Notes under the pieces: generated by a model
What the model was told of the DNA's origin: nothing
Database searches by the model: none
Seen by the model: the letters and a program-made list of their open reading frames with translations, nothing else
NCBI GenBank assembly: GCA_028826165.1
Contig: JAPDFW010000134.1
Coordinates: 62,001 to 126,000, forward strand
DNA: 64,000 nt
Source of the DNA: Anaeramoeba ignava
Taxonomy: Eukaryota > Metamonada > Anaeramoebidae
Direction: 5' to 3'
Made by a program: the position numbers and the translations under genes
Part shown: positions 1-11,589 of the stretch, one piece after another
Layout of the letters: the number at the start of each line of letters is the position of its first letter
How positions within the stretch are numbered: position 1 is the stretch's first letter

Positions 1-1444
1 AATAAATTAATAAATAAATTTAAATAAATTAATAAATAAATTAATAAATAAATTAATAAACAAATTAATAAATAAATTAATAAATAAATTAATAAACAAA
101 TTAATAAACAAAATAATAAATAAATTAATAAATAAATTAATAAATAAATTAATAAACAAATTAATAAATAAATTAATAAACAAATTAATAAATAAATTAA
201 TAAATAAATTAATAAATAAATTAATAAACAAATTAATAAACAAATTTAATAAATAAATAAATAAATAAAATAATAAAAAATTTAATAAATAAATTAATAA
301 ATAAATTAATAAATAAATTAATAAATAAATTAATAAATAAATTAATAAATAAATTAATAAATAAATTTAATAAATAAATTAATAAACAAATAAATAAATA
401 AATTAATAAATAAATTAATAAATAAATTAATAAATAAATTAATAAATAATTTAATAAATAAATTTAATAAAATAATTTAATAAATAAATTAATAAATAAA
501 TTAATAAATAAATTAATAAATTAAAATTAAATAAATAAATTAATAAATAAATTAATAAATAAATTAATAAATAAATTAATAAACAAATTAATAAATAATT
601 TAATAAATAAATTAATAAATAAATAAATAAACAAATTAATAAACAAATTAATAAATAAATTAATAAATAAATTAATAAATAAAATAATAAACAAATTAAT
701 AAATAATTTAATAAATAAATTAATAAATAAATTAATAAATAAATTAATAAATAAATTAATAAATAAATAAATAAATAAATTAATAAATAATTTAATAAAT
801 AATTTAATAAACAAATTAATAAATGAATAAACAATTTAATAAATAAATTAATAAATAAATTAAATAAACAAATTAATAAACAAATTAATAAATAAATAAA
901 TTAATAAATTAATAAATAAATTAAATTAATAAATAAATTAATAAATAAATTAATAAATAAATAAATTAATAAATAAATTAATAAATAAATTAATAAATAA
1001 ATTAATAAATAAATTAATAAATAAATTAATAAATAAATTAATAAACAAATTAATAAATAATTTAATAAATAAATTAATAAATAAATTAATAAATAAATTA
1101 ATAAATAAATTAATAAATAAATAAATAAATTAATAAATAAATTAATAAATAAATTAATAAACAAATTAATAAATAAATTAATAAATAAATAATAAATAAA
1201 TTAATAAATAAATAAATAAATAAATTAATAAATAAATAAATAAATAAATTAATAAATAAATAAATAAATAAATAAATAAATTTAATAAATTAATAAATAA
1301 ATAAATAAATTAATAAATAAATTAATAAATAAATAAATAAATAATTTAATAAATAAATAAATAAATAATTTAATAAATAATTTAATAAATAAATTAATAA
1401 ACAATTTAATAAACAATTTAATAAACAAATTAATAAATAATTAG
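1..1444 (+). repeat. Intron filled with a 12-bp tandem repeat
   Basis: Almost the whole stretch is TTAATAAATAAA in tandem, with variants carrying CAAA or TTTAATAA. It ends in TTAG directly before ankyrin-coding sequence, so I read it as the 3' part of an intron of the ankyrin-Rho GEF gene; its 5' end lies outside the window. Long open frames here (FINL or LIYL repeats) are by-products of the repeat. Confidence 0.8.
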
Positions 1445-4400
1445 GAATCCTTTGCATTGGGCTGCTTATAAAAATTCACACAAAATAACGAATTTATTTT
1501 TAAACTATGATAAATCTTTAATAGACAAACGAGACAATTTAAAAAACAAACCACTTCACATATCAGCATTTGCAGGAAGTGTTGAATCAGGACAAAAAAT
1601 ATTAACAATTTCACACAAAAAATCTCACAATAAAGACGGATATTCACCAATTCATATTGCAGCACTTTCAGGAAAAACAGAATTCATAGAAATACTAATG
1701 AACAAAGGATATGATATCAATTCACTTAGTTCTAATAAAGAAACACCACTTCATATTGCTTGTTTATTTGAAAAAATTGAAGTTGTTCAGTTTTTATTGA
1801 AAAATTCTTGTAAAATTGATCTGAAGGATTCAAAAGGAGCAACTCCTCTTTGTTATTCTCAAATGAAAAATAATCTTGAAATTTCACGTTTATTAATTAC
1901 TCATGGAGCACGTAGTGAACTTCATTTTTTTGCAAGAGAAGGAGAGTTTTCTCAATTAAGTTCTTTATTATCAAAAATGAATTTAAATTTAAATTGTAGG
2001 ATTTTCTTTAAAAATATTTAATTATAATAATTAATAATATTTAATAATATTTAATAATATTTAATAATAATATTCAATAATATTATTCAAAAATATTCAA
2101 TAATATTTAATAATATTATTCAATAATAATATTCAATAATAATATTCAAAAATATTTAATAATATTTAATAATATTCAATAATATTTAATAATAATATTC
2201 AAATAATATTATTCAATAATAATATTCAATAATATTTAATAATATTTAATAATAATATTCAATAATAATATTTAATAATATTTAATAATATTCAGTATTT
2301 AATAATAATATTCAATAATAATATTTAATAATATTTAATAATAATATTTAATAATATTTAATAATATTTAAATAATAATATTTAATAATATTTAATAATA
2401 ATATTCAATAATATTTAATAACAATATTTAATAATATTCAAATAATATTATTCAATAATAATATTTAATAATAATATTCAATAATATTTAATAACAATAT
2501 TTAATAATATTTAATAATATTTAATAATAATATTCAATAATAATATTCAATAATATTCAATAATATTCAATAATATTCAATAATATTCAATAGTATTTAA
2601 TAATAATATTCAATAATAATATTCAATAATATTTAATAATAATATTTAATAATATTTAATTATAATATTTAATAATATTCAATAATAATATTTAATAATA
2701 TTTAATAATAATATTTAATAATATTTAATAATATTTAATAATAATATTCAATAATATTTAATAATATTTAAAAATATTTAATAATAATATTCAATAATAT
2801 TCTAATAATATTAAATAATATAAAGCTATGGATAGATCAGAAAGAACACCACTACATTGGGCAGCAATGAAAGGATACACTCAAATAATCGAATTTTTAG
2901 TGCAAAAAAAAGCTAATCTTAACTCACAAGACAAAGAAGGACTTACACCACTGGTCTTAGCAGTTCGTAACGCACAATTAGAATCAGCCAAAATGCTAAT
3001 TTCAAAAGGAGCTGACATAAACGTACAGTCATTTGACGGGATGACACCACTAAATTTTAGTATAGTCTTTGGACATATCGACATCACGAGACTGCTACTT
3101 TTATCAGGAGCAAAAATCCCCGAAGAAACAACCAGGGCAAAGGATCTCCTGTTCATTTCACTGAATGAGGAAAAACAAGATTTTGCGGAACTTCTCTTGG
3201 ATTACGGATCAGATCCTAACAAACTTGATGAGAACGGACAGGCATTATTACACATTGCGGTGGAGAAACAACACCAGACAATGTTGGACACACTTCTTTC
3301 ATTTGCAGAAAAGTATGGAATTGATGTCAATGTCCAGGATTTAAAGGGAAAAACAGCAATAATGTATTCAGCCGAAATGAAAAATTCAAAAATTTTTAAA
3401 CAGTTGCTTTCTATGAGAAGAATTGATTGCGATATTGAGGACGAAAATGGGGAAAGAGTTATCCATTATTTAATTAAAAATGAGCAATCAGATTCACTTC
3501 GGGAATTGTTGAAAACCAACGCTTCTCGCGAAGCTGGAAGAGATGGAGAGCCGTTGCTGCATCTAACTGTTCGGACAACAAAGATGCTAGATTGTTTCAA
3601 AGCGCTGCTTGATGGGGGAGTGAATGTGGAAATCAGGGACAAGAACGGAAACACTGCATTTCATGTTTCTGTGCATGTTAAAAAGTTTAAATTTCTCGCG
3701 TTTATCCAAAGAAAAACAGGCATCAACGTGCGCAACAACGACGGCGACACGCCACTACATCTGGTTGTGCGCGACAACACCCCATTATTCACACGCGAGA
3801 GTCTTTCATTACTCATTGAAAGAGGATCCGATATAAATGGACTCAATGGGGAAGGCAAAACTCCTCTTCATTTGGCGGTTCTTCATGGACAGCTAGAAAA
3901 TTGCCAGTTTCTTCTCGACCATGGAGCCGATCTTTCTATTCCCGATCGAGATGGAAACACCGCAATGTCGCTTGCAATCCAGAACCAGCAGATCGAATGC
4001 GAAAAACTTCTGATCAAATACGGTGCAGAGTCCCCGCTTCTTTCAGGTTTACAGAGCGGTGATGTAATGCTAGTCAGAAAGTACATTGACCAAGGTTTCT
4101 CCTTCGACTCTGTCGACATCTTTGGAAACACACCTCTCCATATAGCTGCCACTGTAGACGCTACAAAAAGCCCTGAAATTTTATCCGTTGTCACGGAAAT
4201 TCTCGAAATTTTTCGCAATGAAAAAAACGACATCAACACAACTAACAACAACAACATGACCCCTATACAGCTTGCGGCTCAATGTGGAAACACCCGAGTG
4301 TGCAAGCTTCTTCTCAAATACGGTGCAGAGTTAATAAAATATCCGGACGAATCACAACGTCCCCACATCCTCGCAAAAAATGCTGGGTTTACTCGATGCG

Positions 4401-7213
4401 CAAGGACTCTAGAGCGCGAGTTCAAGCGCACATCCGCAGTCTCCGAGATCTTCGCAACAGAACAGAATTATGTTAATAATCTCGATCTTCTTGTCAAACA
4501 TTATATTGATCCGCTCAAAAAATCCAACTTGATTAAAAAATCTGTTTTGGATGACATCTTCGGAAATATCGAGCAAATAGTCGCTCTCCAGAACCAGTTT
4601 CTCCAGAGCCTTGCCGCACGCATCTCTCTCTGGACTTCCCGCGAATGCATTGGCGATGTTGTCCAGAACTTTGTCCCTAATATGCACTCGTATATTGCTT
4701 ACAATAACAATTTCGAAAAATCTCGGAAAGCAATCCGAAAATCCAAAAAACACAACGCCTTTCTCCATTTCATCAAGGACGCCGAATCCAAACAGGAATT
4801 CCAGCGTCTTGATCTCGAGTCGATTCTTATTCAGCCTGTTCAACGAGTCGCTCAATATCCCCTTCTTCTCGAAGAGGTTCTGAAACGCACTAAAAAGAAT
4901 CACAAAGATTATACACTTGTCAAGTCCGCTTTGAAAGCTGTCAAAAATGTCGCAAATGAAATCAATGAGAGTAAGCGCAAGGAAGACAACCGACAAAAAC
5001 TCATCAAGTTGCAGCGCAAACTCTCACAGAACAATTCTAATTTGACACTCAATCTTCTTTCTGATGAAGCAAGATTCTTGATCAAAAAAGGTCCTCTTCA
5101 AATTTATTTTCTTCATAATCAACCCGTTCGCAGTAAAAAAGGAAAGAAAACAAAAACTTCCTCAAAAGATTTCGACAGACAGAATTCAGACAAACTCCAA
5201 AACTCGAAGCATCCCAGCAAATCCTCCAGTTTATTACATCAAAAATCATCCCATCAACGAGAACAATCCTCTCTTTCAATCCAAAAAGAATCTTCAGTTC
5301 ATCTTTCACAAACAAAGAAATCCCAAACAATGGCAGTTGATACTGTTCGTTCTTATCCTGCCCGTTCACCAAGAAGACTCCGCATTGAAAAAACTCTTTT
5401 TAAAATGTCTACATTTGATGACTCTCCGCCTGTCACAAATGAAGTCACAAATACAAAAGTTATTGAAATTCAAAAGAAAATTACTGGTAGAAATTCCCCA
5501 AATCGCCAAAAACCTCGCGGTATTTCTTTTTCTCCTTCTTTTAACCGTCTTCGTGGTCAACTTCGTAAAAATAACAATGGCGATTCTGATTCTGATACTG
5601 GAGAAAAAAATAATTCCAAAGATGACGAAAATTTAAAAGAAGCTTTAAAAGAAACTTTAAAAGAAAATTTAAAAGAAGATTTAGATGAAGATTTAAAAGA
5701 AGATTTAAATGAAAATTTAGATGAAAATTTAAATGAAGATTTAAATGAAAATTTAGAAGAAAATTTAAATAATAATACAAATGATAATACAAATGATAAT
5801 ACAAACGAAAAAACAGATGAAAATTCAGATGAAAACTTTGATGAAAATTTTGATGAAAATTTTGATTTAAACGAAAATTTAAAGAAAAAATTATCTTTAG
5901 AGGAAAAATTCAAACAAAAATTAAGAGATAATTTAAAGGAAAGCGAAAATCAAAAATCAAAACATTATATAAAAGACGATTTAAAAGATAATTCAAATCA
6001 AAGCGAAAATTCAGTTGGAGATATAATCCAAAAATTAAATCAAAAAATCTCTGAAAATTCAAAAGATACTGCAATAAAAAATCCACCTAGAAATCCTCGA
6101 AAGCCTATTTATAATATAACACCAACAGGATCACCAAATAAAAAAAGACAAAATAAAAATATAAATAATATTAATGAAAATGAAAATGAAAATCAAAGGA
6201 AATTAAAACCAAAATTATCAATTCAAATCCCAAACAATGATTCAAAAGAAGAAGACTTAAATATAGAAAAAATCAACAATAAAATACCTCAAACAGAACA
6301 CAAAAAAATACCCAATTTAAAAAATCAATACAATAGTCAATATTATCAAAAACAACGAATGCCAAAAAATAATTCAAAAAGTAGACGTTCATTTTCATTT
6401 TTATCACCAAATCGAGGAGTTATCCAAGCACAACCCACAATCAATATGAAGCAAGCACAGATCCCAACAACAAACAAGATTGACAAGAAATTAATCAATA
6501 AATATGTTATACTTTTCAATGACTATCTTCTTATTTGCCATATCAAAAAAGAAGAACAATATAACGTTGAATATGCGGTTGAAACAATAAGTTTATTTCT
6601 AGAAACATCAAACTCAGAAAATAAAGAATCTCCGCATAAATTCAAACTGATCTCCCAAATTGGGGAACTTATTTGCGCAGCAGATAGTCAATATCAGACA
6701 AACGACTGGATATCTTCAATTAAAAAATCAATTCAACAAGCAGGAAGTCTTCATCTTCAAAAACAAATAAATCATCTTAAGGAAGAAAAAAGTTTCTATC
6801 CCAACGGAAATATTTCACATCCAGAAGAGAACCAGCCAGTCAAAGAAGCTAATGCTCTTGAAAAATTATCGCCCACAACAGAAAAAAATGAATCAATGCA
6901 AAATCACTCGAGTATTGATATTCAACCTAATTTTATTTTCGAACAAGTTCATCCAAATCAAAATGTTCTTCTCCAAAAATTGCAACTTTTCTCTATAACT
7001 TGTTTTTGGGTTGATTATAATCCTATTCATAAATCTAGTCGTATTGTCCAAAAAGATTTATTTATTGCAAATGATTTTAGTATTTCTGAACTTGAAAAAA
7101 AAATATTAACACGAATTCAAACTTATTCAACTCAAAAAATTACAACTGAAAATTGCAGAGTTTTAATTACTCCTTTAAGTTTTTCAAATGAATTATTTCT
7201 TCTTAAAATTTAA
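1445..7213 (+). CDS. Ankyrin-repeat Rho guanine nucleotide exchange factor (ANK-DH-PH), 5' partial
   Basis: Exons 1445-1995 and 2826-7213. The join gives a serine codon inside an uninterrupted ankyrin series (one repeat ends NLN, the next reads RTPLHWAA). The visible protein begins inside ankyrin repeats and has about fifteen of them (TPLHxAA-type helices), up to about residue 525 counted from 2828. A Dbl-homology domain follows (residues about 533-735), with EQNYVNNLDLL at its first helix and QPVQRVAQYPLLLEEVLK as the conserved block. The PH domain starts near residue 750 and is interrupted by about 450 residues of low-complexity Asp/Glu/Asn/Lys and Ser sequence. It resumes with YVILFNDYLLICH at about 1225 and ends at about 1310. 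A further 150 residues end in a possibly globular segment. DH-PH proteins load GTP on Rho-family GTPases; the ankyrins probably bind partners. The middle (3500-4900) is clearly less AT-rich than the surroundings. Start and upstream exons are not in the window. Confidence 0.9.
1996..2825 (+). repeat. Intron made of ATAATATTTA/ATAATATTCA repeats
   Basis: Donor GTAGGA at 1996 and acceptor ATAAAG at 2825 bound an intron that is nearly all an irregular 10-13 bp repeat of AATATTTAATAAT and AATATTCAATAAT. Reading phase is kept across it (one base before, two after). The motif differs from that of the previous intron of the same gene. Confidence 0.85.
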
Positions 7214-8610
7214 CATTCAAATGAAAATCAAAATTTAAAAACAAAATTTAAAATTTAAAATTTAAATCAAAATTTAAAATCAAAATCAAAATCAAAATCA
7301 AATTCAAAGTCAATATCAAAATCAAAATCAAAATTAAAATGAAATTCAAATTTAAAATTTAAATCAAAATTAAAATCAAATTCAAAATCAAAATCAAAAT
7401 CAAAATTAAAATCAAATTCAAAATCAAAATCAAAATCAAAATCAAAATCAAAATTAAATTCAAATTCAAAATCAAAATCAAAATCAAAATCAAAATCAAA
7501 ATCAAAATCAAAATTTAAAATCAAAATTAAAATTTAAAATTTAAATTCAAAATCAGATTCAATATCAAAATCAAAATTAAAATCAAAATCAAATTCAAAA
7601 TTAAAATCAATATCAAAATTAAAATCAAAATCTAAATATAAATTCAAAATCAAAATTAAAATCAAAATCAAAATCAAAATCAAAATCAAAATCAATATCA
7701 AAATGAAATTCAAAATCAAAATCAAATTCAAAATCAATTTGAAATTCAAAATCAATATCAATATCAATATCAAAATCAAAATCAGATTCAATATCAAAAT
7801 CAAAATTAAAATCAAAATCAAATTCAAAATTAAAATCAAAATCTAAATATAAATTCAAAATCAAATTCAAATTCAAAATCAATTTGAAATTCAAAATCAA
7901 TATCAAAATCAAATTCAAATTCAAAATCAAAATCAAAATCAAAATCAAAATCAAAATCAAAATCAAAATCAAAATCAAAATCAAATTCAAATTCAAATTC
8001 AAAATCAAAATCAAAATCAAAATCAAAATCAAATTCAAAATCAAATTTAAAATCAAAATCAAAATCAAAATCAAAATCAAAATCAAAATCTAAATATAAA
8101 TTCAAATTCAAATTCAAATTCAAATTCAAATTCAAATTCAAAATCATATTCAAAATCAAAATTAAATTCAAAATTAAATTCAAAATCAATATCAAATTCA
8201 AATTCAAATTCAATATCAAATTCAAAATCAAATTCAAAATAAAAATCAAAATCAAAATTAAATTCAAAATCAAAATCAAAATCAAATTCAAATTCAAAAT
8301 CAAAATCAAAATCAAAATCAAAATCAAAATCAAAATCAAAATCATATTCAAATTCAAAATCAAAATCAAAATTAAAATCAAAATCAAAATTCAAAATTTA
8401 AAATCAAAATCAAAATCAAAATCAAAATCAAAATCAAAATCAAAATCAAAATCAAAATCAAAATCATATTCAAAGTCAAAATGAAAATGAAAATGAAAAT
8501 CAAATTTAAAATCAAAATCAAAATATAAATTCAATATCAAAATCAAATTCAAATCAAATTCAAAATTAAAATCAAAATCTAAATATAAATTCAAATTCAA
8601 AATTAATTTA
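7214..8610 (+). repeat. Intergenic AAAATC / AAATTC hexamer repeat tract
   Basis: About 1.4 kb of AAAATC and AAATTC hexamers with phase slips follows the stop codon of the Rho GEF gene. The top strand has almost no G. No gene is seen. The KIKIK or DFDFD open frames on either strand are repeat translations. The 3' untranslated region of the upstream gene must lie in its first part. Confidence 0.8.
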
Positions 8611-8639
8611 TTAAATTATTGTTGTTTTTTGTTTGTTGT

Positions 8640-8745
8640 TTTTTTTTTTATTCTCCTTTCTTTTTTTTTAAATAAATTTTCGTTAAAAAAAATTTTTTTT
8701 TCTTTTCTTTTTTTTTTTTCATTTTTTTTTTATTCTTTTTTTTAA
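8640..8745 (+). promoter_or_regulatory. T-rich promoter tract with TTTCATTTTT
   Basis: Poly-T tracts with TTTTTTTCATTTTTTTTT near 8711-8730 directly precede the ATG at 8746. The same motif lies in front of most start codons in this window. Its role as core promoter or transcription start is inferred. Confidence 0.5.
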
Positions 8746-10897
8746 ATGGAAATTGAAAATGATTTTTCCAAACTTCCTTTCCAAATTTTATTAAAATCAG
8801 AAAATAATTTTAACGAACAAATTCAACAAATTATTATTCAATCACAAAATGGAAACAATTCTTTATCAGAATTTTTTGAAAAAGTTTATTTACAATTTAA
8901 AAATTCAAATTTTTCAATCAAATCAATTTATAAAGAACAAAATACAAATGAAAATTTAAATAATGAAGATGTTTTCATTTCTTTCATTTTATCTTGTTTT
9001 GATTTATTCACTTTTTATGAAGAAATTCCTTTTTTAAAATCAATTTTCCAATTTTCACAAAATTTTTTTAATCAAGAAAAAAATGATAATAATATTCATT
9101 TAATTCTTCAAATTCTCAAAGAAATTATTCAAAAAATCTTTCATTATTCTTTGGATCCAATCAAAAAAATTCATTTTTTTATTCTTCAATTTGTTGATTT
9201 AATTCAAGAATTTTCTTTTAATGGAAAAACAAATATAAATTTTTTAATAAATTTATTTCAAGTTTATTTAGATGAATTTAAAAAAACAAATACTTATTCA
9301 AAAGTAACAAATCAAATTAAAATCAAAATAAAATTAAAATTTAATTTATAAAATTAAATTAAAATTCATTTATAAAATTAAATTAAAATTCATTTATAAA
9401 ATTAAAATTAAAATTAAAATTAAAATTAAAATTAAAATTAAAATTAAAATTAAAATTAAAATTAAAATTAAAATTAAAATTAAAATTAAAATTAAAATTA
9501 AAATTAAAATTAAAATTAAAATTAAAATTCATTTATAAAATTAAAATAAAATTAAAATTAAAATTAAAATTAAAAATAATTTAATTTCCTTTTATTAAAG
9601 AATTGGATTGTGTTCGCTAATCTTTTAATATCAGTTTTTGCAAAAACAAATCATTTACAAATTACTCAATTAATTGACCAAGAATTTTTCCATTTATTTA
9701 TCAAAGAAAATGAGAATAAAGAGTTAATTGATAAATCAATTTATGAAAATTTAAATTATAGTCCAAATATGCTTATTAATAATAAAAGCGAGTTTTATTA
9801 TTTTGCTGATTTAAAAAGACTCAATCAAGTCACAAGAATTATTATAAAATCATTAGAAAATGAATCTTTTAATTTAAAGTAATTCAGAAAAAATAACAAA
9901 ATATTTCTTTCTTTTTTTTTAACAAAATATTTTCTTTATTCTATCAAAAAAAAGAATTGATTCTAATAATTTGAGTAGGATATTTCCAGTTATGAATAGA
10001 TTTCTTATTTTTCTTCTTAACAATAATCCTTCTGATCAATTTTTTCATTTCAAAAAAATTCGAAGAAAAAAGAAACCATTAATATTTGAAGTTATTGATT
10101 TAGAAAAACCAAAAAATTTAACTGAAAATTCAAATCAAAATTCAAATCAAAATTTAACTGAAAATTTAACTGAAAATTCAAATCAAAATTCAAATCAAAA
10201 TTCAAATCAAAATTCAAATCAAAATTTAACTGAAAATTCAAATCAAAATTCAAATCAAAATTCAAATCAAAATTTAACTGAAAATTTAACTGAAAATTCA
10301 AATCAAAATTCAAATCAAAATTCAAATCAAAATTCAAATCAAAATTTAACTGAAAATTTAAATCAAAATTCAAATCAAAATTTAAATCAAAATTTAAATA
10401 AGAAAAAGAAAAAGAAAAAGAAAAAGAGAAGACAAAATCAAAACAAAAATCAAAACAAAAATCAAAACAAAAATCAAAACAAAAATCAAAACAAAAATCA
10501 AAACAAAAATCAAAACAAAAATCAAAACAAAAATCAAAACAAAAATCAAAACAAAAATGAAACAGAAAAAAGTAAAAAAGTTCTTTTTGCTTTAGATCGA
10601 AATGAATTATTTTGTAATTTTCTTCATTTAAAATATTTTTAATTTTAAATTATTTTAAATTATTTTAAATTATAAAATTTAGATCAAGATTCTCCTCCTA
10701 AATCTTATCCTTTTTCAGAATTTAAAAAACCAATTATTCCAGTTTTAAGGAATAAAAATGCAAAAATTTATATCAAAAAAAGTTTTTTAAAAAGATTAAA
10801 TAACTTGAATAGACAAAAAACACAAAGAAGAAAAAGAAGAAAATTAAAAAAGATAAAAAAACCTTTTTTCAGAATGACTTTAAGAAGTTTTAAATAA
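8746..10897 (+). CDS. Unrecognised helical protein with Asn/Gln repeats and a basic tail
   Basis: Exons 8746-9303, 9601-9878, 9955-10613 and 10683-10897 join in phase into 569 codons. Residues 1 to about 300 look helical and rich in Phe/Ile/Asn. A repeat region follows: LTEN/SNQN units, then a lysine run, then QNKN units. The last 70 residues are strongly basic (RRKRRKLKKIKKP), as in nucleolar or RNA-binding proteins. Donors are GTAACA, GTAATT and GTAATT; acceptors are TTAAAG, AAAAG and TTTAG. Without splicing each exon runs into a stop within the adjoining repeat, which supports the model. I do not recognise the family; a ribosome-biogenesis role would only be a guess from the tail. It is followed 100 bases later by the next gene on the same strand. 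Confidence 0.7.
9304..9600 (+). repeat. Intron of AAAATT hexamers
   Basis: Intron 1 of the gene above: GTAACA donor, then AAAATT repeated with a few CATTTATA interruptions, ending TTATTAAAG. Phase 0 on both sides. Confidence 0.8.
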
Positions 10898-10920
10898 AAC
10901 TTTTAATAGAAATTTTTAAA

Positions 10921-10996
10921 AAATGATTTTTCAATTTTTCATTTTTTTCATTTTTTTTTTCTTTAAACAAGAAATTTATAAATTTTATATTTAAAA
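10921..10996 (+). promoter_or_regulatory. T-rich promoter with repeated TTTTTCATTTTT
   Basis: Two TTTTTCATTTTTT-like motifs lie at about 10935-10960, 36 bases before the ATG at 10997. They match the motif in front of the other genes of the window. Confidence 0.5.
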
Positions 10997-11506
10997 ATGC
11001 AAAAATACGAGACAATGCTTGTTCGTGTCATGTCAGTTGATGAACTTACAAATACAAATTCAAATATAAATACAAATTCAAATACAAATTCAAATATAAA
11101 TACAAATTCAAATATAAATACAAATACAAATTCAAATACAAATATAGATTTAAATATAGATTCAAATTCAAATTCAAATATAAATTCAAATTCAAATTCA
11201 AATTCAAATTTAACAGAAAGTATTTTAACAGTTATAAAAGAAATTGAAGAAGATATTCATAATTTTGAAGAAGGAATTTATCAAGAAAAACTTCTTAATT
11301 ATTTTCTTGAAAAATTATCAGAAATTGTTTGCTCTTTATTAAAAGAATATTTCCAAAGCGAAATTGCTCAAGAAATTAATTCTTTTTTTCAAGTTTGTCT
11401 TCGTTTTTGTTCAACTAAAATTGAAGAAGAAAATTTTTTTGCTTTGAAAATAATTTCATCAATTCTTCATTTAAAAAAAGATTATAAATTTTATGAAAAT
11501 TTTTAA
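10997..11506 (+). CDS. Small unrecognised protein with Asn/Thr/Ser repeat
   Basis: A single-exon frame of 169 codons with a normal promoter motif upstream. Residues 1-17 are unique. Residues 18 to about 72 are an NTNS/NINT repeat. The remaining 95 residues are predicted helical, with a cluster of Phe, Cys and Leu (ALKIISSILHLKKDY). The C-terminal part might be an armadillo or HEAT-like helical fragment, but I cannot assign it. It stops 83 bases before the end of the convergent coiled-coil gene, so the two 3' ends nearly touch. Confidence 0.6.
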   Translation: MQKYETMLVRVMSVDELTNTNSNINTNSNTNSNINTNSNINTNTNSNTNIDLNIDSNSNSNINSNSNSNSNLTESILTVIKEIEEDIHNFEEGIYQEKLLNYFLEKLSEIVCSLLKEYFQSEIAQEINSFFQVCLRFCSTKIEEENFFALKIISSILHLKKDYKFYENF

Positions 11507-11589
11507 AAAGAAAAAATAATTTTGTTTTTTGTTTTTTAATGAATTATGAAAAGAAAAGGAAAATAAAAGAGGAAATAAATTTTTCTTTT

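Noticed and set aside
1-1440. Open frames of FINL/LIYL repeats as membrane proteins
   Set aside because: They are translations of the TTAATAAATAAA repeat, open in several frames at once, and lie in an intron.
1-1440. Telomeric repeat at the window edge
   Set aside because: The unit has no G-rich strand and ends in a splice acceptor before coding sequence.
5541-5913. Minus-strand frames opposite the Rho GEF low-complexity region
   Set aside because: They are shadows of the LKED/LNEN coding repeats.
7260-8600. DFDF/LILI/KIKI frames as genes
   Set aside because: Pure hexamer-repeat translations on both strands with no promoter or other coding signal.
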